Shown here: in pieces, positions 33,565 through 42,203 of the stretch
Position numbering within the stretch: position 1 is the first letter of the stretch
Layout of the letters: each line of letters opens with the position of its first letter
Assembly (NCBI RefSeq): GCF_003944765.1
Contig: NZ_RWIU01000002.1
Location: forward strand, 124,001-188,000
Reading direction: 5' to 3'
Origin: Hymenobacter perfusus
GTDB lineage: Bacteria > Bacteroidota > Bacteroidia > Cytophagales > Hymenobacteraceae
Length of the DNA: 64,000 nucleotides
Position numbers and translations under genes: made by a program
The notes under the pieces: model-generated
Databases searched by the model: none
What the model was told of the DNA's origin: nothing
The model's input: only the letters and a program-made list of their open reading frames with translations

Positions 33565-34047
33565 ATGCGTCTAGCTCGTCTCCTTCCTGTTGTGTTGCTG
33601 TTGTCGGGCCTGGGAGCCTGCACCGGGTCACAGTCCGTTTCTGAATCTGGCAACCCGGCCACGGGCAGCGCGGAAGCCTCCCGCACGGCGGCCGTGGACA
33701 TGCCCAGCTTGGTAGGCCGCAACATTGATCAGGTACGCCGCGCTTTAGGAGCACCGCGCGAAACCAAGGACCAGAAAATCGGGCTGGACCCCACCGCCGA
33801 GCAGATGAAGGCTACCAAAGGAGAGGACTGGATCAATACCTTTGAACGCAACGGCACGACCGTAGTGGCTACCTTTAACGCCCGCACCCGCAAAGTGCGC
33901 GACTTTGTGGTGGTAGGTGCCGACGAGGACGAGTTGCTGCGCAAAGCCAATCTGAGCCTGACGGCCCCCGATTACATGGTACTGCCCGTAGCCAACCCCC
34001 AAAACAACCGCGAAATCATCGGCATGCGCGTCGTAGCCCGCAGGTAA
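33565..34047 (+). CDS. Lipoprotein of unknown function
   Basis: 160 residues: lipoprotein signal MRLARLLPVVLLLSGLGAC, a disordered Ser-rich stretch, then SLVGRNIDQVRRALGAPRETKDQ, a pattern like the small alpha/beta SmpA/OmlA-type domain (LVG...VxxxLGxPxxx). A further block, NGTTVVATFNARTRKVRDFVVVG, matches the strand part. It follows the Nudix gene by 29 bp and may be cotranscribed. The similarity to SmpA/OmlA is a guess. A strong bidirectional terminator follows. Confidence 0.65.
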   Translation: MRLARLLPVVLLLSGLGACTGSQSVSESGNPATGSAEASRTAAVDMPSLVGRNIDQVRRALGAPRETKDQKIGLDPTAEQMKATKGEDWINTFERNGTTVVATFNARTRKVRDFVVVGADEDELLRKANLSLTAPDYMVLPVANPQNNREIIGMRVVARR

Positions 34048-34057
34048 GGTGAAATTA

Positions 34058-34107
34058 CATGTAAACAGCCCCCTGTCGTTTAGGTACGACAGGGGGCTGT
34101 TTACATG
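34058..34107. terminator. Very strong bidirectional hairpin terminator
   Basis: CATGTAAACAGCCCCCTGTC, continued by GT, pairs perfectly with ACGACAGGGGGCTGTTTACA then TG around a TTAGGT loop, a 22-bp stem between the convergent lipoprotein and coaD genes. Confidence 0.85.
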
Positions 34108-34125
34108 GAAGGAAGGGCAAAGGGT

Positions 34126-34596
34126 TTATTCCTGAAGAGCCGGCGCGGGGAGGGCAAACGGTACGAAGTCGTTGACGTTGCCGCCGAAGCGGTGAATTTC
34201 GCGAATGATGGTGCTGCTGATAGCCGCCAAAGCCGGCGAGGTAATCAGGAATACAGTTTCCAGCTCGGGGTTGACGTGGCGGTTGGCCTGGGCAATTGTG
34301 TTTTCGTACTCGAAATCGGTGGTGTTGCGCAGGCCGCGCAGCAGGAACTTTGCACCGGTTTCGCGGGCGAAATCGGCCGTCAGGCCTTTGTAGGTTTGCA
34401 CCGAAACCTTGGGCTCATCCTGAAAAACCTGTTCAATCATGCCGGCCATCTGTTCCACGGGCAGATACCGCTGCTTGCTGCTGTTGTTGCCGATGGCAAT
34501 AATCACTTGGTCGAAAAGTGCAGTGCCCCGCCGGACCACGTCGAGGTGGCCATTGGTGAAGGGGTCGAAGGAGCCGGGAAACAGGGCAATACGCAT
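34126..34596 (-). CDS. coaD: Phosphopantetheine adenylyltransferase
   Basis: 156 residues, the family length. Motifs: the nucleotidylyltransferase signature GSFDPFTNGHLD (8-19), RYLPVEQMAGMI, LLRGLRNTTDFEYENTIAQANRHV, LITSPALAAISSTIIREI (the ISSTxIRE motif). It adds AMP to 4'-phosphopantetheine in coenzyme A synthesis. In Bacteroidota DUF3822 genes often lie near coaD and rsmD; here rsmD is missing and DUF3822 directly precedes it by 112 bp on the same strand. Confidence 0.96.
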   Translation of the reverse strand: MRIALFPGSFDPFTNGHLDVVRRGTALFDQVIIAIGNNSSKQRYLPVEQMAGMIEQVFQDEPKVSVQTYKGLTADFARETGAKFLLRGLRNTTDFEYENTIAQANRHVNPELETVFLITSPALAAISSTIIREIHRFGGNVNDFVPFALPAPALQE

Positions 34597-34708
34597 GGGA
34601 GAGAGAGTAAGGGAGTACCTGAGTAAGGAAGTAACGGACTACGTGTGAAGGAGCAGAACGAAAGGTGTGGACTCCCCGATTACTACGTTACTCCGTCACT
34701 TAGTTACG
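34597..34708. repeat. AGTAACG-type inverted repeat between DUF3822 and coaD
   Basis: Units such as GAGTAAGGAAGTAACGGACT and the inverted CTACGTTACTCCGTCACT face each other in the gap; both halves carry AGTAACG/CGTTACT motifs. It resembles, in style, the other dispersed inverted repeats in this window but differs in sequence. Confidence 0.4.
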
Positions 34709-35590
34709 CTACTCACAGAGGTGTAGCGCATATAGTTCGAAGTAGCGGTACTCAAACAGGTCGTTGAGACGGTAGCTGTAGCTGAGGTCGAAGGGGCGGT
34801 TGCCGAAGCGCAGGTTGCGGATATATTTGCGCAAAATGGTGAACAGCTCCGAATCGTGCATCAGGTCGCCCCACACCATCACCATATCCTGGTCGGGATT
34901 GAGCTGGAGTTCCTGCATCACGAGGATGGTGTAGTAAATCAGGTCCTCGGGGGTACTAAAGGGAAACACGTTGCAGAACTCCGGCTGCTTACCGTTCATG
35001 GCCAGCAGCGTTACTTCCTGCTGCCCGATACTCAGGTAGATACGCCGGGGGCTGCCCTGTTCGCTCTGATGGGCTACCCCTTGCAGCAGGGCGCTGGTCT
35101 GGTGTACCAGGCGGCCCGCCGGGTAGGCGTTGCGAAACCAGCTGCTCAGGCCGGTATCAACGGCAAAGAGGCTGGTGATATCGAGGCCGGGGTGGGTGTA
35201 GTGGTGTACCGATTCCCGCTGCGGGTCGAGGGCGTGGTGTAACTGCAGGCAGGCCGCTTCGTCGCCGGCCCGGAACAGGGGCGCGGGCAGCAGCGTGAAG
35301 GCCCGATTCTGCACGGCCAGGCGCACCCGGTTCCAGCCGGTGCGGCCCAGCAGGTCGTGGTCGGCGGCCAGGGCCAGGGCCTGCTGCGCCACGGACACCC
35401 CGGCTTCGGGAGCCGTGTACTCGTCCAGCGCCACAAACTTATTGCGCCGCACATCAGCCACCCCTACGCGCAGCCCGGCCGGACCGGCCGTGAGGTACAG
35501 ATTATATGCCGCCAGGCTGTCCAGGTCCAGCGTTTCGTCGCGCAGGCGGTGCAGAGCTGCCGGGGGCATGGTGACAGTGGCAGTGGACAT
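34709..35590 (-). CDS. DUF3822 family protein (actin-like fold inferred)
   Basis: 293 residues from ATG 35590 (MSTATVTMPPAALHRLRDET). The DUF3822 pattern is LYLTAGPAGLRVGVADVRRNKFVALDEYT, SWFRNAYPAGRLVHQTSALL, RIYLSIGQQEVTLLAMNGKQPEFCNVFPFSTPEDLIYYTILVMQELQL and a C-terminal YSYRLNDLFEYRYFELYALHLCE. The alternation resembles PilM/FtsA-like ATPase folds, but no nucleotide-binding residues can be assigned. Function unknown. A TACCTTTG promoter lies 43 bp upstream (35634-35641). Confidence 0.85.
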   Translation of the reverse strand: MSTATVTMPPAALHRLRDETLDLDSLAAYNLYLTAGPAGLRVGVADVRRNKFVALDEYTAPEAGVSVAQQALALAADHDLLGRTGWNRVRLAVQNRAFTLLPAPLFRAGDEAACLQLHHALDPQRESVHHYTHPGLDITSLFAVDTGLSSWFRNAYPAGRLVHQTSALLQGVAHQSEQGSPRRIYLSIGQQEVTLLAMNGKQPEFCNVFPFSTPEDLIYYTILVMQELQLNPDQDMVMVWGDLMHDSELFTILRKYIRNLRFGNRPFDLSYSYRLNDLFEYRYFELYALHLCE

Positions 35591-35633
35591 AGGCAGAAAT
35601 AAAAAGCAGGAGCAGAAATCAGGAGATGCCCGC

Positions 35634-35641
35634 CAAAGGTA
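35634..35641 (-). promoter_or_regulatory. -7 promoter element of the DUF3822 gene
   Basis: CAAAGGTA (TACCTTTG on the minus strand) matches TAnnTTTG exactly. Confidence 0.65.
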
Positions 35642-35898
35642 CACCCACGGCGGCCAACCATAAAACCGGGCTGTGGCATGAGGCCATTTGTAAGCAGAGC
35701 AGAAGGGCCAGGCGCCGGAGCCGAATAGGAGCAGGGCGTAATATTCTTCTGGTGTTGCTTGTATCAAGGGGCTGTGGGCAAACCCGCTGGCCCACATTGA
35801 TTACGGCCTCATGCGTGCTTTCTGTCCCACATTCCTTGCCTGAATGAGCAGGCATACCCCCGCCACAAAAAAACAGGATACTACCCTGCAGGACGCTC
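35642..35898. other. Gene-free interval with no recognised feature
   Basis: Apart from the DUF3822 promoter at its edge, this gap of about 260 bp contains no hairpin, repeat or credible gene. Open frames crossing it have no family resemblance and no sensible starts. Confidence 0.5.
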
Positions 35899-36405
35899 CT
35901 ACTGAAACCGTATCTGCGGGATGAATACGTCGTCGGTGCTGATAATGTCACGCAGCACCGGATGCACCTGCGTGGGCAGCAGCAGGCCCAGTTGCCGGGG
36001 CGTGAGGAAAGCCAGCTCGGTGAGCAGCTGCGCCTCGGGGCTATGCTCCGGGTCGTGGCCCAGCCGGGGCGGGCGGCCGGGCTGTATCGGCTGAACTTCA
36101 AAGAACAGCTCCAGCGCCTGCAGCCCGGGGCCCTTGAACTCGTGCAGATGCAGGAAGCGGCCCACGCTGACGGCCAGACCGGTTTCTTCCTCAAACTCAC
36201 GCTTTAGGCACTGCTGCAGCGTTTCGCCAAATTGCCAGCCCCCGCCCGGTGGCGACCAGAAGGGTAACTGCTGGGGCAGCAGGCCCCGGTGAGCGGTCAG
36301 GAGCAGGGTGCCATCCTGCACCAGCAGGCCGCACACCCGCACCCGGGCTACCCCGGCATATGCCTGCAGCAATGGGTCAGGGACAGAAGCGTTGGAAGAG
36401 GGCAT
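35899..36405 (-). CDS. Nudix hydrolase
   Basis: 168 residues from ATG 36405. A complete Nudix box GGGWQFGETLQQCLKREFEE then ETGL (GX5EX7REUXEEXGU) follows VRVCGLLVQDGTLLLTAHRG. The C-terminal part has LELFFEVQPIQPG. Cytoplasmic; substrate unknown (candidates are NDP-sugars or modified nucleotides). A TAGCTTTG promoter lies about 20 bp upstream (36427-36434), so the leader is short. Confidence 0.83.
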   Translation of the reverse strand: MPSSNASVPDPLLQAYAGVARVRVCGLLVQDGTLLLTAHRGLLPQQLPFWSPPGGGWQFGETLQQCLKREFEEETGLAVSVGRFLHLHEFKGPGLQALELFFEVQPIQPGRPPRLGHDPEHSPEAQLLTELAFLTPRQLGLLLPTQVHPVLRDIISTDDVFIPQIRFQ

Positions 36406-36426
36406 AGAGCAGCAGTAGGCGAAGCG

Positions 36427-36434
36427 CAAAGCTA
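36427..36434 (-). promoter_or_regulatory. -7 promoter element of the Nudix gene
   Basis: CAAAGCTA (TAGCTTTG on the minus strand) matches TAnnTTTG exactly, 21 bp before the ATG. Confidence 0.65.
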
Positions 36435-36456
36435 CACGCTTCGGCCCAAACGCACC

Positions 36457-37059
36457 TTAGCCCGCTATATTACGCTGGCTACCCCTTTGTGCCGCCCGCC
36501 GCTGCTGCCAGCGCCGCAGATGGCTGAGCATCCAGATTACCACAACCACCGCCAGCCCCGCTACCAGCAGCGGCAGGGCCAGCCCCAGCACCGACCCCAC
36601 AATGGCCAGCACGTTTTCCAGCGTAGCCAGCACGGGGTTGCCCAGGCCGGCCGTGGTAACGGTGGAGCCGGCGCGCAGCAGGGAAGTACCCGTCTGGATG
36701 ATGCCGGCCGTACCGCCCCCCACCAGAATGCCCAGGCCCCAGCGTACCATCGGCGGCATATCAGGCAGCGCAGACGTCATGAGAATGGTGCCGGCAATAA
36801 AGGAAGCCGGCCCCGTGATAGTATCCAGCACATTATCAACCACCGGTACATAATATCCCAGCACCTCGGCTACGGTGGCGGTTCCCAGGGCTGCTACCGC
36901 CGGCCAGGTGCCCAGCCACGCGAAGCCGGGCGCGGGCGTGAGGTATCCGGTACGGTAGGCCAGAGAAGCCGCCAGCAGCGGCACGAATACCCGAAAGCCA
37001 CTGCACGCGGCCAGTGCCAGGCCCAATGAGCCAGCCAGCAGAAAATCAAGGTGTTCCAT
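36457..37059 (-). CDS. DUF4126 membrane protein
   Basis: 200 residues from ATG 37059 (MEHLDFLLAGSLGLALAACS). Several hydrophobic segments, with GFRVFVPLLAASLAYRTG near residue 20, WPAVAALGTATVAEVLGYYVPVVDNVLDTITGPASFIAGTI and LGLALPLLVAGLAVVVVIWML. These match DUF4126, a membrane protein family of unknown function. The tail is basic (RRWQQRRAAQRGSQRN), so the C-terminus probably faces the cytoplasm. Confidence 0.78.
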   Translation of the reverse strand: MEHLDFLLAGSLGLALAACSGFRVFVPLLAASLAYRTGYLTPAPGFAWLGTWPAVAALGTATVAEVLGYYVPVVDNVLDTITGPASFIAGTILMTSALPDMPPMVRWGLGILVGGGTAGIIQTGTSLLRAGSTVTTAGLGNPVLATLENVLAIVGSVLGLALPLLVAGLAVVVVIWMLSHLRRWQQRRAAQRGSQRNIAG

Positions 37060-37138
37060 GTGGGAAAGGATGGCCGGCAACCAAGTGGCCGTCTGAAGAT
37101 GGGAAGCTACTGGCTAAAATATACAACTTTGCAGGTGT

Positions 37139-37558
37139 ATGACCTCTGATTCTCTCGAAGCCCGCATCCGCCGCAAACTCACCCGCCAGCACTTTATGCA
37201 CCACATCGGGGCCAACCTGACCCGCATTGAGGAAGGCCGGGTAGAGGCAGAGCTGCTGTTGCAGCAGCACCACCAGCAGCATAGCGGCTTTGCCCACGGT
37301 GGCCTGGTCGCCTCCATGGCCGATCTGGCGGCCGGTTTCGCGGCCGTTACGCTGGTGCCAGAAGGAACCGGCGTGGTAACGGTGGAGCTGAAAACCAGCT
37401 ACCTGCACCCCGGCGTGGGCCAGCGGCTGCGGGCGGTGGGCTGGGTACTGAAAGCGGGCCGCCGCCTGCACTTCTGCGAAGCCGAAGTATGGTGCGATTC
37501 GCTGCTGATTGCCAAGGCTACGGCTACTATGGCCGTGGTGGAACCGGCCGCCGGCTGA
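37139..37558 (+). CDS. PaaI-type hotdog-fold thioesterase
   Basis: 139 residues. The hotdog motif FAHGGLVASMADLAAGFAAV (the HGG..AxxD region that binds CoA thioesters) is followed by VVTVELKTSYLHPGVGQRLRAVG and LHFCEAEVWCDSLLIAKATATM. This is the PaaI/YigI-like acyl-CoA thioesterase family. Catalytic residues are the H-G-G and the following Asp. ACTTTG at 37126-37131 may belong to its promoter, which would make the leader very short. Confidence 0.85.
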   Translation: MTSDSLEARIRRKLTRQHFMHHIGANLTRIEEGRVEAELLLQQHHQQHSGFAHGGLVASMADLAAGFAAVTLVPEGTGVVTVELKTSYLHPGVGQRLRAVGWVLKAGRRLHFCEAEVWCDSLLIAKATATMAVVEPAAG

Positions 37559-37644
37559 TTTGGTATGCATGCGTCGGAATGTGCTGAATTCTTCCCAACT
37601 TGAGACGGTAGAGTAGCTTCCTGCCAGCGTCCTCACTATTTGTT

Positions 37645-39861
37645 ATGAAGTGGATTATTACCGTATTTCTATTGCTGCTTGGGGGGCCTTTGCTGGCCCG
37701 TCAGTCGTACTGGAATGCTGATTACGACTCACTCCGACATGTTCTGCAGGGGCAGACTACCGATACGGCCCGGGTCCGGACACTGACTCATCTGCTGCAT
37801 CTTACGGAGCTTACGGAGCCGGCCGGCCGGCAGCAGGCCGCCGACATGATAACCGAACTGCTGCGGCTGAATGCCCGGACGCGGCAACTGGCCAGTGCCG
37901 CACCCTATCAGGAGCTGCAAGCTGGCCTGCGGTTGTGGCAGCGGGAGCAGTACAGTGGTGCGCTGGACGCTATGCAACAGGCCATTGAGCTGTTTGATGA
38001 AGCGGGGCAGCCCGTACCATTTCTACTCATCGACCTGGCTCCGCTCTACAATAAACTCAGAGAATCTACTACCCGGGTTGCGTATTTCAACCGCAAGCTG
38101 CGCCAGTATCAGGTGCATGGCCCCATCGAAAACGCGGCGGCCTGCTACCTCACGCTGGGCGGCTCCTACCGCCATCGGGGCGACTATAACCAGGCCATCA
38201 GCTACTACCTGCGCGCTGCCGACCTGTTTGGTACGTTCAACCACCGGCTGCACGCCGCCGAGCTGATGGTGGCCGGCAATACCTACGCCGAGTGGGGCAA
38301 CCCCGGTAAAGCACTACAGTATCTGAAGCAGGCCGTCGAAACAAATGAGCGGTATCACATTAAAGGCATTGCGCAGTTTTATTCCAAGCTGGCCATTGCC
38401 CGCCTGTATCTGCAGGCAGGTGATGTGGCCGCCGCGCAGCTTTACACCAACAAAGCCTTTGCAACGGCCCGGGAGGCAGGAACCAACAAGCCTTCCTACA
38501 CTGCCTATGCCCTGATCCTGCAAAGCCAGGTGCTGCTGGCGCAACGCCGTGCCGCCGCCGCGCTGCCACTGCTTACGCGCGCCCAGCAGCTGTCCGATTC
38601 CCTGAAAATGGAAATCACCGGCCGTCCCGGCGAGTTTGCGCTGGACGCAACCTGGGCCGACTATTATGTGGCTCAGGGAAAATATCCGCAGGCGCAGAAG
38701 CACCTGCAGCAGGCATATGCGCTGGCTACTGTCGCCAATTTTCAGATGCTGCGGCCCAAGTATCTGCGGGAGTTGGTGCGCTTTGAAGCAGCCCACGGTA
38801 CCGCCGCCAAAGCCCAGCAATACAGCCTGGCCTACTTAGCCTTGCAGGATACGCTCAACAAAGCGCAGGGCAATAACCTGCTGGCGCAGTACGAAGGTGA
38901 GCGGGTAGAGCAGGCACAGAATACCCAGATTGCCCGGTTGTGGCAGGAAAAAGTAGTGCAGGCCCTACGGCTGCGGCAGCGTAACCAACTTCTGGCCGTG
39001 ACGGTGGCGGCCCTGCTGCTGATTTCGGGGCTGGGGGCGCTGGTTTACCGGCAGCTGCAAACCAACAAGCGTACTCTGGCGCAGCTGCGCCAGACGCAGA
39101 ACCAACTGGTGCAGTCGGAGAAATGGGCCTTTGTGGGCGAAGTATCGGCGGGTATTGCGCACGAGCTGCAGAACCCGCTCAACTTCATGAAGCGCTTTGC
39201 GGAGGTCAGTACTTCGCTGGTGGATAACATGGATAACTACCAGCACAATGCCGGCCTGGAGCAGGAAATTCTGGTGGGCCTGCGTCAAAACCTGCAGGAA
39301 ATCAGCCAGCACGGCATGCGGGCTTCGGCCATTATCAAAGATATGCTGGAACACGCCCGCACCGGCACCGGCCAGCGCATCACTACCGACCTGAATGCCC
39401 TGGTGCTGGAATACCTGCAGTTGGCCCGCCAAAGTCAGGAATTTCGTGAAACGGCGGCGGTAGTAGGCGTTGAAACCCGCTTGGCGCCCGATCTGCCCCC
39501 CGTGCCCGTCGTTCCGCCCGATATGGGCCGGGTGCTGCTGAACCTGTTTACCAACGCCTTCTACGCCGTGATGCAGCGCCAGCAGGCCGGGGAGGCTGGC
39601 TACGAGCCTCAGGTACGCATCGATAGTCGGCTGCACGCCGGGGTCGTGGAGGTGCGCGTGCACGACAACGGTACCGGAATGCCGCAGGAAACCCGGGAGA
39701 AAGTATTTGAGGCTTTTTTCACCACCAAGCCTCTGGGCGAAGGTACGGGCCTGGGCCTCTCGCTCAGCCACGATATTGTGCAGGGCCACGGCGGTACCAT
39801 CAGCGTCACCTCTGAGGAAGGAAAGGGCACCGAGTTCGTCATCACGCTGCCCACGGAGTAG
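37645..39861 (+). CDS. TPR-containing sensor histidine kinase
   Basis: 738 residues. Signal peptide MKWIITVFLLLLGGPLLA, then a long periplasmic TPR array (about 40-440), one membrane segment (about 450-468, LAVTVAALLLISGLGALVYR), then the kinase core. H506 in GIAHELQNPLNFMKRF is the phosphorylated histidine. The ATP domain carries NLFTNAFYAVM (N-box), DNGTGMP (G1), FFTTKPLGEGTGLGLSLSHDIV and a terminal TEFVITLP. Such TPR-sensor kinases are frequent in Bacteroidota. No response regulator gene is next to it, so it is an orphan kinase here. Confidence 0.9.
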   Translation: MKWIITVFLLLLGGPLLARQSYWNADYDSLRHVLQGQTTDTARVRTLTHLLHLTELTEPAGRQQAADMITELLRLNARTRQLASAAPYQELQAGLRLWQREQYSGALDAMQQAIELFDEAGQPVPFLLIDLAPLYNKLRESTTRVAYFNRKLRQYQVHGPIENAAACYLTLGGSYRHRGDYNQAISYYLRAADLFGTFNHRLHAAELMVAGNTYAEWGNPGKALQYLKQAVETNERYHIKGIAQFYSKLAIARLYLQAGDVAAAQLYTNKAFATAREAGTNKPSYTAYALILQSQVLLAQRRAAAALPLLTRAQQLSDSLKMEITGRPGEFALDATWADYYVAQGKYPQAQKHLQQAYALATVANFQMLRPKYLRELVRFEAAHGTAAKAQQYSLAYLALQDTLNKAQGNNLLAQYEGERVEQAQNTQIARLWQEKVVQALRLRQRNQLLAVTVAALLLISGLGALVYRQLQTNKRTLAQLRQTQNQLVQSEKWAFVGEVSAGIAHELQNPLNFMKRFAEVSTSLVDNMDNYQHNAGLEQEILVGLRQNLQEISQHGMRASAIIKDMLEHARTGTGQRITTDLNALVLEYLQLARQSQEFRETAAVVGVETRLAPDLPPVPVVPPDMGRVLLNLFTNAFYAVMQRQQAGEAGYEPQVRIDSRLHAGVVEVRVHDNGTGMPQETREKVFEAFFTTKPLGEGTGLGLSLSHDIVQGHGGTISVTSEEGKGTEFVITLPTE

Positions 39862-39935
39862 CCTGAAACCACCCTGCCAGAACAACTCCCCCGTTACGCC
39901 CGCAATCAGCTACCCGAAGGGAGCCTAAACCGACG

Positions 39936-39943
39936 TAGCTTTG
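39936..39943 (+). promoter_or_regulatory. -7 promoter element of the RecD-like helicase gene
   Basis: TAGCTTTG, an exact TAnnTTTG match, 19 bp before the ATG at 39963. Confidence 0.7.
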
Positions 39944-39962
39944 TTATCCCGATTACAACGCT

Positions 39963-41387
39963 ATGCTCTCCCTTCGAACTCCGTCCGTCCGCGACCATTT
40001 TGCCTACGAACCTACCCAGGACCAGGCCACGCTGTTTCAGCAGTTGGATAAGTTTCTGGGTGACGCCTTGCCGGGGCGGAAGGCCTTCATTCTGCGCGGA
40101 TACGCCGGTACCGGCAAAACCACGGTGGTGAGTGCCCTGGTCCAGTGGCTGCACCAGATGGGCCGCAAATACGTGCTGATGGCCCCCACCGGCCGCGCCG
40201 CCAAGGTCATGGGCACCTACTCGGGCGTGGCGGCCAGCACCATTCACAAGAAAATCTACCGCCAGACCAGCGGTACGCCGGCCCAGGGACTCTCGTTCCA
40301 GCGTCAGCCCAACCGCGCCCAGGATACCCTGTTTATCGTGGATGAGGCGTCAATGATTTCCGACGAAAAGGCCTTTGGCGAAAACGGACTGCTCGATGAC
40401 CTGATGAATTACGTGTTCGAAAAGCCCTCGAACCGGCTGCTGCTTATCGGCGACACGGCCCAGCTGCCACCGGTGGGCCAGCTGCTCAGCCCCGCCCTCG
40501 ATGCCGATCTGCTGCGCCACCGCTTTCGGGCCGAAGTGGCCTCCGTGGAATTGCGCCAGGTAATGCGCCAGGCCGAGCAGTCGGGGATTCTGATGAATGC
40601 CACCGTGCTGCGCGAGGAGCTGCGGGAGGAAAAGCCGGTGATTCAGTTCTTCACCAAAGGCTACTCCGATATCTTCTCGATGGGCGGCGATAAGCTGGAA
40701 GACGGCCTGCGCTGGGCCTACAAGAACTTCGGTCACGAGAACAGCACCATCATCTGCCGCTCCAACAAGAACGCCAACCAGTACAACCAGTTTATCCGGC
40801 GCATTCTGTTCGAGGCCGAGGATGAGATAGAGTCGGGCGACTACCTGATGGTAGTGCGCAACAACTACTACTGGCTGCCTAAGGATTCCGACATCGGCTT
40901 TCTGGCCAACGGTGACTTTGTGCAGGTCGTCAAAATCATTCGGACCACTGAGGAGTTCGGCTTCCGCTTCGCCGATGCCCGCGTGCGGCTGGTAGACTAC
41001 CCCGATGAGCCGGATATGGAAATCAAGCTCCTGCTCGATACGTTGCACACCGAAAGCCCTGCCCTGCCCGCCGACCGGAACAAAGCCCTCTACGACGCTG
41101 TCAGTGCCGACTACGCCCACCTCGAAACCAAGAAGGAGCGCACCGCTGCCATCCGCAAAGACCCGTTCCTGAACGCTTTGCAGGTGAAATTTGCTTACGC
41201 CCTCACTTGCCACAAAGCCCAGGGTGGCCAGTGGCAGGCCGTGTTCGTAGACCACGGCTACCTCAAGGACGAGATGGTCAACTCGGAGTTTGCCCGCTGG
41301 CTGTATACCGCCGTCACCCGCTCGTCTGAGAAGCTGTTTTTGTTGAACTTCAACAAGAATCTAATCGGCGACGCGGTGGAGGAATAA
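39963..41387 (+). CDS. RecD2/Dda-like SF1 DNA helicase
   Basis: 474 residues. Motif I (Walker A) GYAGTGKTT at about 46-54, motif II FIVDEAS near 125, motif III LLLIGDTAQLPPVGQL, and the C-terminal VKFAYALTCHKAQGGQWQAVFVDHG with LYTAVTRSSEKLFLLN (motifs V and VI). This is a superfamily 1 5'-3' helicase of the RecD2/Dda kind, with no N-terminal extension. It moves along DNA using ATP. Probably works in DNA repair or replication. It is monocistronic. Confidence 0.9.
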   Translation: MLSLRTPSVRDHFAYEPTQDQATLFQQLDKFLGDALPGRKAFILRGYAGTGKTTVVSALVQWLHQMGRKYVLMAPTGRAAKVMGTYSGVAASTIHKKIYRQTSGTPAQGLSFQRQPNRAQDTLFIVDEASMISDEKAFGENGLLDDLMNYVFEKPSNRLLLIGDTAQLPPVGQLLSPALDADLLRHRFRAEVASVELRQVMRQAEQSGILMNATVLREELREEKPVIQFFTKGYSDIFSMGGDKLEDGLRWAYKNFGHENSTIICRSNKNANQYNQFIRRILFEAEDEIESGDYLMVVRNNYYWLPKDSDIGFLANGDFVQVVKIIRTTEEFGFRFADARVRLVDYPDEPDMEIKLLLDTLHTESPALPADRNKALYDAVSADYAHLETKKERTAAIRKDPFLNALQVKFAYALTCHKAQGGQWQAVFVDHGYLKDEMVNSEFARWLYTAVTRSSEKLFLLNFNKNLIGDAVEE

Positions 41388-41506
41388 GCGTCGGTCCGGG
41401 CGAAGCAGGAAAGGCAGTTTGCCAGCCCAACCAGAACCCAAACCCGGGTGTTGTGTGTTATGCTTCATGCCGGCTTCACACATCGGGATGAAAACTGACA
41501 CGTAAC

Positions 41507-41536
41507 TTGGCCGAGCGGCTCAAACTTGTATTTTTG
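41507..41536 (+). promoter_or_regulatory. Complete Bacteroidota promoter (-33 and -7) of the DUF1573 gene
   Basis: TTG at 41507-41509 is separated by 19 bp from TATTTTTG at 41529-41536, matching both the -33 element and TAnnTTTG with typical spacing. It is the best promoter in the window. The leader to the ATG at 41563 is about 20 nt. Confidence 0.8.
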
Positions 41537-41562
41537 CTACCTTCCTTAACGCACGTAACATC

Positions 41563-42108
41563 ATGAAAAAAGCACTTCTGCTGGCCCTTTCGCTGTCGGT
41601 TATGGGTTTCGCGGCTCAGGCCCAGACAGCCGCCGTGAAGCCCGCCAACGCCCAGACCAAAGTAGCCGGCCCGCAAATCCAGTTTGAGGAAATGAAGTAC
41701 GACTTCGGCTCCATCCATACCGGCGACGTGGTAGAGCACACCTTCAAGTTCAAGAACGTGGGTACTCAGCCGCTGGTGATTTCCAACATTGGTGTGAGCT
41801 GCGGCTGCACCACTCCCGACTGGACGCGGGAGCCCGTAATGCCCGGTAAATCCGGCACGGTGACGGCCAAATTCAACTCGGCCGGCAAAATGGGCATGCA
41901 GAATAAAGTGCTGACCATTGAATCGAACTCGGCGGCTGGCAATGCCATGGTTTCCCTGGTCGGTGATGTGAAGGAAGCTGGTGCCACTGTTTCGGCTTCG
42001 GCCGCTCCGGCTCCCGCCGCCACCGACGTAGCCCCCGGCTCCGGCGACGCCAAGCAGAAAGTGAAAGCCGGCGACAACAAAATCAAAGCCAAGCGCAAGG
42101 CCTCCTAA
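41563..42108 (+). CDS. DUF1573 domain secreted protein
   Basis: 181 residues with signal peptide MKKALLLALSLSVMGFAAQAQ. The DUF1573 domain has IQFEEMKYDFGSIHTGDVVEHTFKFKNVGTQPLVISNIGVSCGCTTPDWTREPVMPGKSGTV, an immunoglobulin-like beta-sandwich. A low-complexity Ala/Pro region and basic tail follow (KQKVKAGDNKIKAKRKAS), which may bind the cell surface or nucleic acid. Function unknown. It has the best promoter in the window and a perfect terminator, so it is probably highly expressed. Confidence 0.9.
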   Translation: MKKALLLALSLSVMGFAAQAQTAAVKPANAQTKVAGPQIQFEEMKYDFGSIHTGDVVEHTFKFKNVGTQPLVISNIGVSCGCTTPDWTREPVMPGKSGTVTAKFNSAGKMGMQNKVLTIESNSAAGNAMVSLVGDVKEAGATVSASAAPAPAATDVAPGSGDAKQKVKAGDNKIKAKRKAS

Positions 42109-42122
42109 ATCAGGCGTTATAG

Positions 42123-42172
42123 CCCCATAAAAAAGCAGCCGGCCACTTGTGGTCGGCTGCTTTTTTATGGGG
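42123..42172. terminator. Strong bidirectional terminator
   Basis: CCCCATAAAAAAGCAGCCGG, continuing, pairs with CCGGCTGCTTTTTTATGGGG-type sequence (42151-42172) around TTGT, with one mismatch. It serves the DUF1573 gene and the convergent DUF423 gene. Confidence 0.85.
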
Positions 42173-42203
42173 TTTACCTTAGCAGAAACAGGAGACAGCC
42201 AGC

